From the NCBI GenBank assembly GCA_029876055.1, contig CM056874.1, forward strand, positions 5,642,001 through 5,706,000: a stretch of DNA of 64,000 bases, written 5' to 3'. The notes under the pieces were generated by a model. That model was not told the DNA's origin, did no database searches, and saw only the letters and a program-made list of their open reading frames with translations. Position 1 is the first letter of the stretch. Each line of letters opens with the position of its first letter. This document shows, in pieces, positions 10,433 to 20,692 of this stretch. The DNA is from Madurella fahalii. Its lineage: Eukaryota > Ascomycota > Sordariomycetes > Sordariales. Made by a program: the position numbers and the translations under genes.

Positions 10433-13400
10433 GGTTTACACCTCTCAGCAGAGTGGATTTGGATCCGGAGAGGGTCAATGGGTTTGAGAGAAACTCGCTG
10501 GAGAGGTAGGCTACAAGTAGAAAACGGTCACAGATGCTGCATCTTAATAGTCGAAATACAGTAACGTTCTTTGAAACTCGAAAGGTATCCTCGAGATTTT
10601 TGCCCCAAAGTGTTGCGTTCTGGACTGGACTTGGCATCCTTCTCAGCCTTAATGGTGGGACTGCCGAGGCACGGCGGCCAATCAAGAGGTGCCAGTGACA
10701 TACTGTCTTGAGAGTGCCCGCCCAATCAAACTTAGCAAAGCTGTCACTCGTCCTTTGCTCGCGGTTTGGAGCCCTATCATAGCAACTGAAGAAATGATGG
10801 GCTCTGTTTCTAAACGACATCCTCCATGTTGTCGGTGTTGTCAGCGATGCTCTTTGGGTTCCCCATCTTTGTGAACTTCAACAGAAACATCACGTCGTCG
10901 ATCTAGAACAGCGATGTCGACCAGGAAGTGATCAGGAGGGGTTGCAAGAGAGAGAGGTGTGGAGAGAGCAGTGGGGTGGCCGTGGGGAGACTGTCGGTGT
11001 AGGATGTCGCCTGTTACTACAGAACCGCTCTCTTCACCGTCCTGACAGCCGTCTAACTGCTCGGTTATCACATTTGGAAGGGAGTACACTAGGTCATGCT
11101 AGAAGAAGTCTCTGTCTTTTTGTGCAGTTATTGTCGCCTCGAGGACGGTTTCTGCAGCCAGCAACAACGTTCTTAGCATGAGTGGTTTTGTTCTAGTTAT
11201 CCCAGCACCTTTTAATCTTCTAGACTCATTCTCTGTGACGCGGGCGCATTCTGCAGCGCCGATCCCGTCTACCTACCGAAGTTCCACGTCGCTTGCAGCC
11301 AAATCTGTCGAACGGGGACTGCACGCGGCTGACTGCCTTGTCACAACCTGATGCGACTGGATGTGGACTCGGCGTCAAAGTGAGACATGCGTGGAAAATA
11401 TCCGTTTCTCGCTCACTGCTCTTGCTTGTGTGGCTACCTTGGTGCTGACCCTGTCTCACCTCGACTTCATCAGTGTCGAGGACAAAAGCAGTCGATTGGT
11501 GCCAATGCCCATCCGAGAGGCGAAGCGAGCTGTGTTGGAAACGTAAGCTTTGTCCGGTTGACAGCAGCGGACGTCCCCACGCCGAATATTTCGGCCGGCC
11601 GTGGGAGCCGGAACCGGACCTTTCCTCTTCTACTGTACATAGGTCTGTGGCTGAATGGCCGATTTAAAGACTCGGAGGCTAATGCAGGAGCACATTGGTT
11701 TGTCACGGGTCGGGGCTCTCCGCGCGCCATCCGTCCGTTCAATCTGTACGCTTGCCCATATCGAGCATCCAGTCTCAGAGACGCGTGGCGATACGCGTGG
11801 GCTCTAGCAACAGCTTAGAGAGGCCACAGCTGTTCATAGCTAGCTACCGAGTTGCGTGTGCCAGCACATCTCGCATCGGTCTCTTCGGCGCAGAAGCTAA
11901 CGTTATCGGCCGCGCTTGACACTAGCACGCTGCAGCTATGACCCCGCCCCCGCGAAGGAGGCTGTGTCGCGACTGAATTTTTTTTTTTTTTTTTTTTTCC
12001 CCTCCGTTGCCGACTTTGGCCAAAATTTGCGTTTGGGCGGTCAAGGACCCGGGCCCGGTTCTTGCATGTCCGTTTATGTATGCTAGTTGCCCGCTCAATG
12101 CTGCCGGTCTGTGCCCGTGGCTTTGGCGCTGGAATGTTATCGGACACGGATTCTGGTTGTCTATCACTACCTCAGACTGTGGCTCGACTGTTCTTGGTTG
12201 TTATCTCCTATGTCGTTGTTGCCGGCGTTGTATGTATATAGTAGACTGTTGTGCTAGTTTCTGCGCTGCAGGCGGTGGGGTTACAATGTGGTGGTTTCCG
12301 CTTCTGCGCGGGCCCGTGCCCGCTCTGTCGGATTCGGGGATGGAGTTTGATCTGCATCCTCGGCACATATTCCGTGTGTTAATCTTCATCTGCGTCATCC
12401 CGTCAGGCCAAGATGCCTACTTTGAGGGAATACGACGCTGTTGCGCGCAGCGATTTGGAGTCTTGACTTCGTGAAATATCCACTCCGAAAGGACATTGAA
12501 TTTTTTAATTTTTGTGAATTGGTGCGGCCGACATCTCTGACCCCTCCAACGTGGCAGCCGCACATCTTGGCGATTGGGAAGGCTGCGCAAATCGCGCGCT
12601 GCCGTTTCCGTTCCTCAGGCCCGCGCAGACAGTGGAACTCGGCCTCAGCTCGACCAGCATTCTCGCCTTGGCATCGCTTGGTCCTAACTGAAAGCGAAAG
12701 CAGTGTCTCTCCTCTTCTGTCTGTTATCGACATCGCCGTTAACGCATACGCTGGCACCTTTGACTCAGGCTCCTCCCCGGGGCCGCGATGGAAAGGTCTG
12801 CAAGGACTGGCTGCTGTGCCCCGCGAGCTGCCGCCCTCGACCTGGTGCACAAACCGTGTCGAAAATGTCGGCGAACGACATTAGACCTCCATCTTGCTTC
12901 TGCGACAGATCGAGTCGCCCAGGCTCTTGGCGGACCCCCCCTTGTGCGCAAGGAGCATCCCTCTTTCGGGTCCGCGTTCGGTGTGGCCGCGTTCCCGCTA
13001 AATTCCCGATTCTCGATCCGCCGCCTGTTCGTCTCGAATCCGCTTGAAGCATCCGGGCCGCTTCTCTGTGTTTCGATGGGTCACCCAGGTTCCGGCTTGG
13101 ATTCGTTCATGCTCTCCGAAATGTTTTTACATAGAGATGGCCAGTGTACAGTAGTGTTACTGTGGTTGGAGAAGCCTGCTGGCTCGGGCTTGGGGACCCA
13201 AATGATTGTAATTCGCCAGGCAAGCACGCTGTCCCGCATCAGTCGCGTAGTACAGCCTTAAGCCCCGGCTCCTGTAATAAGCGCTGTTTGGATCGACGAC
13301 GTCAATTGCCCTGCACGGGAGGGCTTCACTCGGTTGCCCGCACTGGCCTTGTTGGTTTCCGCTGGGCTGTCGAACTGCCAAGTAAGAAAAACGCGACTTT

Positions 13401-14004
13401 TGAGAACTCCACTCAGCGGGCGCGAGTCAAGCTGCGCGGCCCAGCCAGTTAGTTGCCTTGTCAAGTTTGTTTTCAGTCTCAGTCTGAAATGATAAGATCA
13501 TAACTGCCCTGATCCGAACCTGGGCTGTCTACTATTAGGGATCCGCAACCCGATCTGCACCCGCCCCGAGACCCTCTCCTCTTTTCCGACTACTCTTGTC
13601 GTCTTTTCTAGTCTCCGACCTAGCTGCAGGATTTCCTGTGCAGTACCAGCCAGCCACGGCCGCTTTCCCGTCCTGCATCGCCCATCGTCGTCATCAAAGC
13701 TCTGAGACCGCCGAGACAAAGTGCCCCAGAAAACAAAATATGCTCTGAAAGTGGACCGGGGCCAGCGTTGCAGCAGACGAGGGGAAATTCCCTGATTGCT
13801 GCCAACAATCCGGCAGAGGCGGCACCTAGCAGCGCATCCTGCCTAAACCCCCTGTCCGACTGAGCTGCCGCTGACGGTCAACCTGCTCCGCCTTGCGCCC
13901 AACCGGGCACTTTCTGGTCCCCGGGCGCCGAGCAAAGGTTGGAAGTTGGCGAACCACTGCCAACCACGAGGGCCGACAACCGGGAGCTGGGGAGTGTCTG
14001 TGCC
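10433..14004. other. Long gene-poor region with a T tract
   Basis: About 3.6 kb between the divergent ACR3 and UPF0592 genes, the longest continuous stretch between called genes other than that at 30.6-35.7 kb. It includes a 21-T run at 11978-11998. Open frames up to about 157 codons occur on both strands but overlap one another, lack motifs and show no consistent third-base bias. It may hold a long spliced leader of the downstream gene, a noncoding RNA or large regulatory region; nothing specific could be demonstrated. Confidence 0.5.
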
Positions 14005-14013
14005 ATGAGATGA
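14005..14013 (+). promoter_or_regulatory. Two-codon upstream ORF overlapping a start codon
   Basis: ATG AGA TGA lies just before the long UPF0592 reading frame, and its stop overlaps the first in-frame ATG of that frame at 14010 in an ATGA arrangement. Such a minimal uORF could reduce initiation or direct it to the next in-frame ATG at 14061. Confidence 0.4.
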
Positions 14014-17000
14014 GTGGCCCAGCTCTCAGGGTGGCCTCTCGGGCCGTCGACGAGTCCAGCATGCCATCATTTCATGCCCGTGCCCTGGACGAGCCGCCCC
14101 CGCCTTGTACTCTTGATACCAGTCCCGTCGATCGGGCCCCCGGTTTCAAGAGCTCGCCCGGACTCCCAACTTTTGATCTCCCGTCGTTCGATCTGGCCAG
14201 CGAGATCGATAAGGCCTTCAACTTCGCCAGCGTCGCCGACACCGAGGAGCTTTCCCTGAGACCTGCAACAGCTCGGGAAAGGACGACGTCTCCCGAATCC
14301 GAACGCGAAAACGAGACGGCACCCATAGCCTCCAGGACCGAGAAGCACACCCGGAACAGGAGTAAATCAATGATTGACCGCCCGCTCTCGTGGCTCCCGA
14401 GCTCCAAGCCAAGTCCCAACGACCGAACTATCCAGGATCACCGCCCGAAGCGGTTGGTCAAGCAGAATGTAACAGCCGTGCCGGACGACGCTCTGGCAGG
14501 GAGCCCCTTGGAAAGATCGCGGGCCGTTGAATCCTTTGCCGACTTTGCAAAGCGGTCCTGGATCTCCAAGTCAAGATCTCCATCTCCCCCCACACAAGCC
14601 GGGCAGCTGCGAGGCGCCCATCGTGCTTCTTCGGTCGAGCGACCTGCGGCGACACCCAAGGCGAGACCAGCGCCCGAAAACCAGGCCGGCAGCGACGCAA
14701 CCGGGATTGTTGATCCGCCGAACAGCAAAAGAGGCGCCTTGACTCGCGCAAGTGTCTATCTGACCAGGTTAAAGCAGAAACCGCAAAGCGTGTTTTCCAG
14801 GAGTCCTGCGGCGCCCGCTCTGAAGCCCTCGCCCGTCAAGAGCACGACTTTGAGCGACCCTGACTGCGCTACCCCGACCCTTCATTCCCGCGTCGCGGCC
14901 GGCCCTCACAACACGCCTGGCTCCGGGGCGAGTGGAAATAATGCGTCTTGCAACAGCCTCAGCTCTCAGAGTTCGTCACAGCGAACCTCTTCGGTGGACA
15001 CGGAGTTGGATACCGACACGACCACAGCGAGCACCGCATCCGAGAACACGTCACAGTCCACGATGGAGACGAGCATGACGATGCCGCACCCGACGTCCCG
15101 CGACCCGCTATGGGCTACCTTCCGAACGCTTGACACCGAGTTTGCCAGATTAGCCGCAAGGAACTCGACGGCAGCACGGATGGGCGTCGTGCGGGCCATC
15201 CTGATACCGTTTCTACGCAGTACGGCCTACCACCCGTCCAACTCGAACCGGTCCATCTTGACATCGGAGGACGTCGACCGTAGGGCAACAATCCTCAACA
15301 AGTGGTGGATCGGCCTCTTGGCAATGCTGGTTGGCGGAAGCTCAAGACTGCCCGCCGGGCTTGCGCCGGGCATCGCTTCGCTGGGCCTTCATTTCCCAAT
15401 TTTGCAGCCAGTCGCGGGGGTGGACAGGCCGACGCTGCTAGAGGCGACGACCATGATCATGATGCGGCCCGAGTGGAGGGCGTGCACCAGCTATTTCCAG
15501 CCTCTGGCTGATCGCCGCCCGGGGGAGAAGGTCCGAGCGAGGTCGGGGACGGCGTCGAGCGTGGATAGCGAGGCGGACGAGCTCCTTGCTGAGTCGGCTG
15601 AGCACAATATCCGCACCATGTTTGTCACCAACCTCACGACACAGATGGCGCTGGTCGTCGAAAAGCTGTCAATGCGGCACTCCCCGCTCAGTCTTGTTAA
15701 CTGGTGCGGCAAGGCGTGCGCGTACGCCTTCTTCTTTGCCCCGGGCATCGCCGATGTGCTGGTCCGCCTCTGGGGCCTGAACGCAGACCTCTTGCGCAGG
15801 GTTGCGGATGAGTTTGGGCTGCCGAGGAGAAGCAAAGGTGAAAGCGAGGACATTGTGGCTCTCTTCCCGCCGCACTTGCACAAGCTGGGCTGGTCGTCGG
15901 TCAAGGGGCTTGCGGATAAGCTCCGGCTGGCGGCGAAGCTCCCTCTGATGCTTGCCAAGATCCACTGGCACGGTCCGTGGGTGTCGAGGTGGCGGGGCGG
16001 TGATACAGACCTGCTCTTCATTTTCTGCAAGTACTTTTACATTCTTGCCGAAGAGTTCATGCCAGAGGGTCTCCCGCTGGTGGAAAAGGCGCGGGCCCCA
16101 GCGTTTGTGCTGGTGCACGCTCAGCTCCTGTACGTTTTGGATAGCACCATCCACCGCCAGGCCTCGCTCGACGCTATGCTTGGCCCACCCCTATCTGATG
16201 CCCTCCACGGCGCCGATGCCGCTCTCACCGCCCAGCCTCAGCTCCCCAACAATCTCCTGAGGGGAATGGACGAAAACCGGCTAGTCGTCCTGCTCAAGGA
16301 TATGCTGGCGGAAAACTCGGTCGGCGTTGGCCCTGAGATCAAGCATGCCTTTGCAGAGGCGTTCATAGCCGTCGCAAAGGCGGCTACCAAGCGGACGCCA
16401 CGTTTCGAGCACGCCGCGTGCTTTATGCTGTGCGACTTCCTCGAGGAAGCCTTGGTCACGCTCGATGCGTTTCAGAACACGGTGAATGAGAGCAGCGTGG
16501 CGTCGCCGACTGAGGAGATGTCTCGGTCTCAGTTCTTTGAGCTTGCCAGCCCGTCTAAGCCTGCCGATTACATCGACTGGCCCTTCTGGTTTGAAGTCGG
16601 CAAGATGATAATGGACTCAAACAACACCATGTCTGAGATCCGCATCATGTCGTTCATCTTCTCGGTGTGGGACGCCATTACGGCCGACCCTGCACGCAAG
16701 GAGGCGCTCTGCCTGGAGTGGTTGCTGAGCGAGGAAATTTTTGCCAAGTTCTTCAATCACTGGTGTCCGATGGTTCGTGCCTATTACATGCGCTTGCTCT
16801 GTTGGCGGGTCTGCAGGGACTCGGGCAGTGCGAACGAGGTGGATATCAAAATCTTCCTCGCCGCATCCCAGCGGTTGAAGACGGTATGGTCGCATTATCT
16901 GTGGTTGAGACAAGAGGCCGAAGCCAAGGGACGAATGCTTCCGTCGACAGCGCCTTGCTATCCTACGCCAGGCAAGCGGTTCTTGATCATCCGAACCGAG

Positions 17001-18176
17001 GTCCAACCCCCGCAGCAGATGCGGCTCGGTTTTGACTCGTTTTCCAGCTCTTTCACTAGCTCGGACCCTTCCCCTGACTTCCGTGGCGCGTTCGCGAACG
17101 TTGACAATGGAGCTGACGGTAAGGGCGACGGCAACATGGTGTCGTTCAAGAAGAGGTTGTCGCTGTTGGGAAAGGTACTCCCGTTCGCTGCGTCGCAGGA
17201 GGCCGCAACTTCGGCCACGAAACGCACCTGGGAGGAAGAGCTGGAACAGGCTCGCCGTGACACGGCCGCCTCGCGAATGGCCGGCCGCTCGAGTCAGCCA
17301 AACAACTTCCAACCGCCTGGACCGCCGACTCCACCCAAGCAGGGACCGTCCCATTCTGCCTCATTGTCCACTGACTCGGTTTCGTCAACTGGTTCCGCCC
17401 CACTGTTCGACGCCGGGACGTTTGTCTTCCGCTTTGCTCTCACCTGGCAGACCGGCCCCGGAGGCAGCCCGATGCACTGTGGCCCCCAACGCGACCGGGT
17501 CCTAACACGGCCGCGACTCCCCGCGCCGGCGCAGGCAAGAGTCAGCGCCCGCTCCGCCGGGCTGAACGGCGGCGGCGGCGGCAATGTTCGGGGAACGTCA
17601 GTGTTCCGCAGCGACAGCCCGCCTCCGATTTCGCCCGGCCTGCCGCCCGTGACGCGGAGGGTCAGCGGTCTGATGCAAACTGGGCTGATCAGCGAGGCGA
17701 GGAACGCCAGGCCGCTCTCGGCCGTGAACGACCCGCGGAAATCAGAGGTGGGGATCGGCAAGCCGCTCGACCGGCGGCTATCGCTGAGTGTCAACGTCAA
17801 CGTCACGCCCATCAGTTTGTTCGACGATGACGACAACGGCGGCCAGCGGGACGAGGACAGGTCGGGGACCCAGTCTCCGGTCCGGGTATCCGGATTCACG
17901 GGGTATGAGTCCGATCGCGGCCGGCCTTTTGAGCTTGGCGGCGAGCCTGGACCTGGCCGCCCGCTGCAGGGCCCAGCCATTCGCGCGGAACGGCCGACGG
18001 GTGTGTACGCCTCAGGCGCCGTGTACGCCGGGCGGGCCCTGGCGGAGTGGGGCATGGTCGTCGGCGAGTGCAACAGCTTTGTGGACCGCCGTAGGGACGA
18101 GGGCGTCCTGGGCCTGCGCGATGTCGAAGTGCCGACGCTTAGTGTCGAAGGGCTTGGGCTGCGGCAGCGAGGCTAA
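14010..18176 (+). CDS. UPF0592 / DUF1765 family protein
   Basis: Single-exon frame of 1388 residues if started at 14010; the next in-frame ATG at 14061 (MPSFHARALDEPPP) has a good context and could be the true start. The frame is open upstream to 13893 but without an ATG. The first ~420 residues are Ser/Pro/Thr-rich and disordered. The central part (about residues 430-1010) is a helical folded region; EIRIMSFIFSVWDAIT, AYYMRLLCWRVCRD and the stretch around VDIKIFLAASQRLKTVWSHY match the DUF1765 pattern of UPF0592 proteins, which include yeast Ahk1 (YDL073W, reported as a Hkr1-branch HOG scaffold) and fission yeast C7D4.03c. The C-terminal ~370 residues are again low complexity. A scaffold role in stress signalling is inference from that family only. 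Confidence 0.85.
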   Translation: MSGPALRVASRAVDESSMPSFHARALDEPPPPCTLDTSPVDRAPGFKSSPGLPTFDLPSFDLASEIDKAFNFASVADTEELSLRPATARERTTSPESERENETAPIASRTEKHTRNRSKSMIDRPLSWLPSSKPSPNDRTIQDHRPKRLVKQNVTAVPDDALAGSPLERSRAVESFADFAKRSWISKSRSPSPPTQAGQLRGAHRASSVERPAATPKARPAPENQAGSDATGIVDPPNSKRGALTRASVYLTRLKQKPQSVFSRSPAAPALKPSPVKSTTLSDPDCATPTLHSRVAAGPHNTPGSGASGNNASCNSLSSQSSSQRTSSVDTELDTDTTTASTASENTSQSTMETSMTMPHPTSRDPLWATFRTLDTEFARLAARNSTAARMGVVRAILIPFLRSTAYHPSNSNRSILTSEDVDRRATILNKWWIGLLAMLVGGSSRLPAGLAPGIASLGLHFPILQPVAGVDRPTLLEATTMIMMRPEWRACTSYFQPLADRRPGEKVRARSGTASSVDSEADELLAESAEHNIRTMFVTNLTTQMALVVEKLSMRHSPLSLVNWCGKACAYAFFFAPGIADVLVRLWGLNADLLRRVADEFGLPRRSKGESEDIVALFPPHLHKLGWSSVKGLADKLRLAAKLPLMLAKIHWHGPWVSRWRGGDTDLLFIFCKYFYILAEEFMPEGLPLVEKARAPAFVLVHAQLLYVLDSTIHRQASLDAMLGPPLSDALHGADAALTAQPQLPNNLLRGMDENRLVVLLKDMLAENSVGVGPEIKHAFAEAFIAVAKAATKRTPRFEHAACFMLCDFLEEALVTLDAFQNTVNESSVASPTEEMSRSQFFELASPSKPADYIDWPFWFEVGKMIMDSNNTMSEIRIMSFIFSVWDAITADPARKEALCLEWLLSEEIFAKFFNHWCPMVRAYYMRLLCWRVCRDSGSANEVDIKIFLAASQRLKTVWSHYLWLRQEAEAKGRMLPSTAPCYPTPGKRFLIIRTEVQPPQQMRLGFDSFSSSFTSSDPSPDFRGAFANVDNGADGKGDGNMVSFKKRLSLLGKVLPFAASQEAATSATKRTWEEELEQARRDTAASRMAGRSSQPNNFQPPGPPTPPKQGPSHSASLSTDSVSSTGSAPLFDAGTFVFRFALTWQTGPGGSPMHCGPQRDRVLTRPRLPAPAQARVSARSAGLNGGGGGNVRGTSVFRSDSPPPISPGLPPVTRRVSGLMQTGLISEARNARPLSAVNDPRKSEVGIGKPLDRRLSLSVNVNVTPISLFDDDDNGGQRDEDRSGTQSPVRVSGFTGYESDRGRPFELGGEPGPGRPLQGPAIRAERPTGVYASGAVYAGRALAEWGMVVGECNSFVDRRRDEGVLGLRDVEVPTLSVEGLGLRQRG

Positions 18177-18372
18177 GAGCCCCTTCCCTTTTTTTCACCG
18201 CACGCGACTTTCCCTTGCACGGAAAAGCAGGGCCTTTTGATGGCACCTCCTTTTTTGGGTGCATCAAGCACATATTTCTCATACTGGATATCATTTCTCC
18301 TTGTCTCATCTTGTCTCATCTTAATTTGCTACATACGTCATCTACTCGACATAACTCAGCATTTGGCAGCGG

Positions 18373-18399
18373 TTTTTTTTTTTTTTTTTTTTTTTTTTT
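18373..18399 (+). repeat. Poly(T) tract, 27 nt
   Basis: Uninterrupted T run about 200 bp downstream of the UPF0592 stop codon. Similar tracts occur at 11978-11998 (21 T) and, as A, at 46376-46397 (22 A). Length accuracy of such runs is doubtful in any assembly. Confidence 0.9.
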
Positions 18400-19367
18400 G
18401 GCATTCCGAAAAACAGAAAAAGTGGTATATAAGACATGTCATTTTTTGGCTATTCTCGACATGCACACTTACGGCGTTGGTCGGCAGCGGGTTAGACGGG
18501 TCTGGGTGGCTTGGGCTTGCTTGTGTTTTTGTTTTATTCTTCCTCGCTTGGGGAATGATGATCTCGCTTCTGATCTGAAGGCTTTATTGGTTCGGCTAGC
18601 TGGCACGGTTGGTCTGATTCACAATTTTTGCTTCGAACTACATTCATTCGGACGGGCAGGGAGGTGTGCTTATACCCGGTACTCGAATCCACGGTTCTGT
18701 TGTTGTTGTTGTTGTTGTTTTTTTCTTTTGCTTCTAATCACAGGCCAAGGGGAAATGGGATGGATTTTGGGTAGCTACGGGATCTGGGGATGCCTTGTAA
18801 TTATCGTGTGATGGCTACGGAATGTCGTACATAAGCATGGCCGCTCGCTGCGAATGTCAATATGGGGATTTGGACTTTAGTTTGAATCTCGACCTTTCTC
18901 TCATCTTGTGCTAGGGAGGTGATGCCGATCCGACCCGGATGTGTCGACGGAGCGGAGAGTCGGTGTCCCTTTTTTTTATTCCCAGCCCCCGCTGAGACAA
19001 ACAAGTGTCGGTCACGGAGTTACGCGTACGGACTCAACGCAGAGATAACGGGAAAAGCCCAATCTCAATAGTTTCGTGCAGATCGCAACATTCAGCCCAA
19101 CAGCGGTCTGGATCCTGCCCGTTAAAATCTGCTTCACCAGGCACCAAGGCCGCCATTCCTGCCGCATTCGGAAGGTGGGGAAAGAAACGACAGGCTTTCG
19201 GCGGCTTACTGCGTAAATGCGCTCGGAGGCTGCAGTCGGCTTGGGGGCGGCGGAGTGATCGGTGACCTGGGGCCGGGGCGGGGACGGGTGAAGCGAGATC
19301 CGGGTTCGGGATGATGGGAGCGGTGAGAGTTATCGCGCCATTGTTTGTTGTTTTGGCGGTGAGGAAC

Positions 19368-19495
19368 CTGGGGACTTTGGGGATTTTTGGATTTCGAGGA
19401 TTTTTGAGTTTTAGGGATTTTTGGGGAACTTTTGGGGAACTTTGGGGACTTTGGGGATTTTGGGGACTTTGGGAACTTTGGGAACTTTCTGTACT
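19368..19495 (+). repeat. GGGGACTTT-type minisatellite
   Basis: Roughly 14 degenerate copies of an 8-10 bp unit alternating GGGGA/GGGA with CTTT, ATTT or TTTT. The plus strand is strongly G/T-rich. In one plus-strand frame it reads GDFGDFGNFGNF and on the minus strand SQSPQNPQSP, so it produces open frames that look repetitive but are probably artefacts. Confidence 0.8.
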
Positions 19496-20692
19496 TCCTG
19501 TACTACAATGTCCTTGAACATGATCCCGAAGCCGAAAATGGAATTGTTTGTCGGGCCGTTGTATGTACAATAGGTGCCAGGCATGGTACCTTTAAAAATT
19601 GCGGCGCCGGGCGACCGGTGCTATTGTGCATCCGTGGCCCGTTTGTCTAGGTGATTTCGAGCCCGGATGCTGCCGCGTTCGACATCCATTCCCGTCATGG
19701 CAGGCCCAGACGGGAGTCCATCTGCTCCAGGCTGCTTCTTCAGTCCTGTCGCCGGCAAGTACCCCATACACTTCCTCCTAGCCCTAATACTCCCTGCAGC
19801 AGGAAGGACTGCTCAGCGTTGCCCTTGCCTTGTTTGATCCATCAGCTGCCAGTGACGCTGTGGAAGAAGCTACGGCGCGAGTGCCAACCAGTAATTGTAC
19901 TGTACAGTACACCCAGACTCTGACAGCTCATGTCTGATGGTAGCCCACGTCAAACCATCCCAATCATCTCTCACTCCTGGCAGCAGTTTACGTACCTAGT
20001 TGGTGCATATAGAAACGAGCGGCTATCGTTATCGTTATCAATGCCGATATTATCTTTCGTCTTTTAATTCGGCCCTGTTCGTGATTGGTTCATGGTTTAG
20101 CCTGGCAACGAGGTGCGGCTGTAGCCTGAAACCTTCCTTATAATCCCGCGAGACGCTCCCATGAAAAACTACTCTGGCTATAGGACGATGACATATGCAA
20201 GCAGTACCAGTGCATTGGGACGCGCAGTCCAGGCATCCAAGCTGGATTAGCCAGGCCGTTAATTGGGCCGAGTGGATACCCTCCCCAAACAGATGACAGC
20301 CGCTACGCAACAAAGGTCTTGATGCGGATTTAGTCCCTTGACTAGAGTAAATCGTTGTATTGAATTTGGCTCGCGCCACTAGCATAACGCATGCTTGCAG
20401 GCCATCTTCTAAATTTCTTGGTTTACGCTACCAGTATATATACCATCCAAGAACCCATCCCATCCGTCACCGGCGAATGCCGTAGCGGCCTTTGCGTGCC
20501 TCCCTCTATCCGGATGAGAGCCCGGCATCGCAAGGGCCCTCGATATGCATGATGTATTGCGCTCAAGCTGTTGAAGAAACCTAGCAACCCAAAAATTGAA
20601 ACCAAACATGCGCCAGGCCCATCTATAGTCGGGGGAACCGTCCCGCCGCATCCAGGGATGATAAATGTCATCCAGCCATTATCTCCCATCCC

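Larger units (their letters stand above)
18177..20692. other. Intergenic region with homopolymer tract and minisatellite
   Basis: About 2.5 kb between the UPF0592 gene and the convergent cystathionine gamma-lyase gene. It carries a 27-T run (18373-18399) and a (TTG)n-like patch near 18700, presumably in the 3' flank, and the TTTGGGGA-type minisatellite listed separately. No gene was recognised. Confidence 0.5.

Noticed and set aside
10433..13892. Several overlapping open frames of 60-157 codons
   Set aside because: They compete on both strands, have no shared bias and no recognisable motifs.
19034..19570. 178-codon minus-strand open frame with SQSPQNPQSP repeats
   Set aside because: The repetitive part is created by the minisatellite; no coding evidence outside it.
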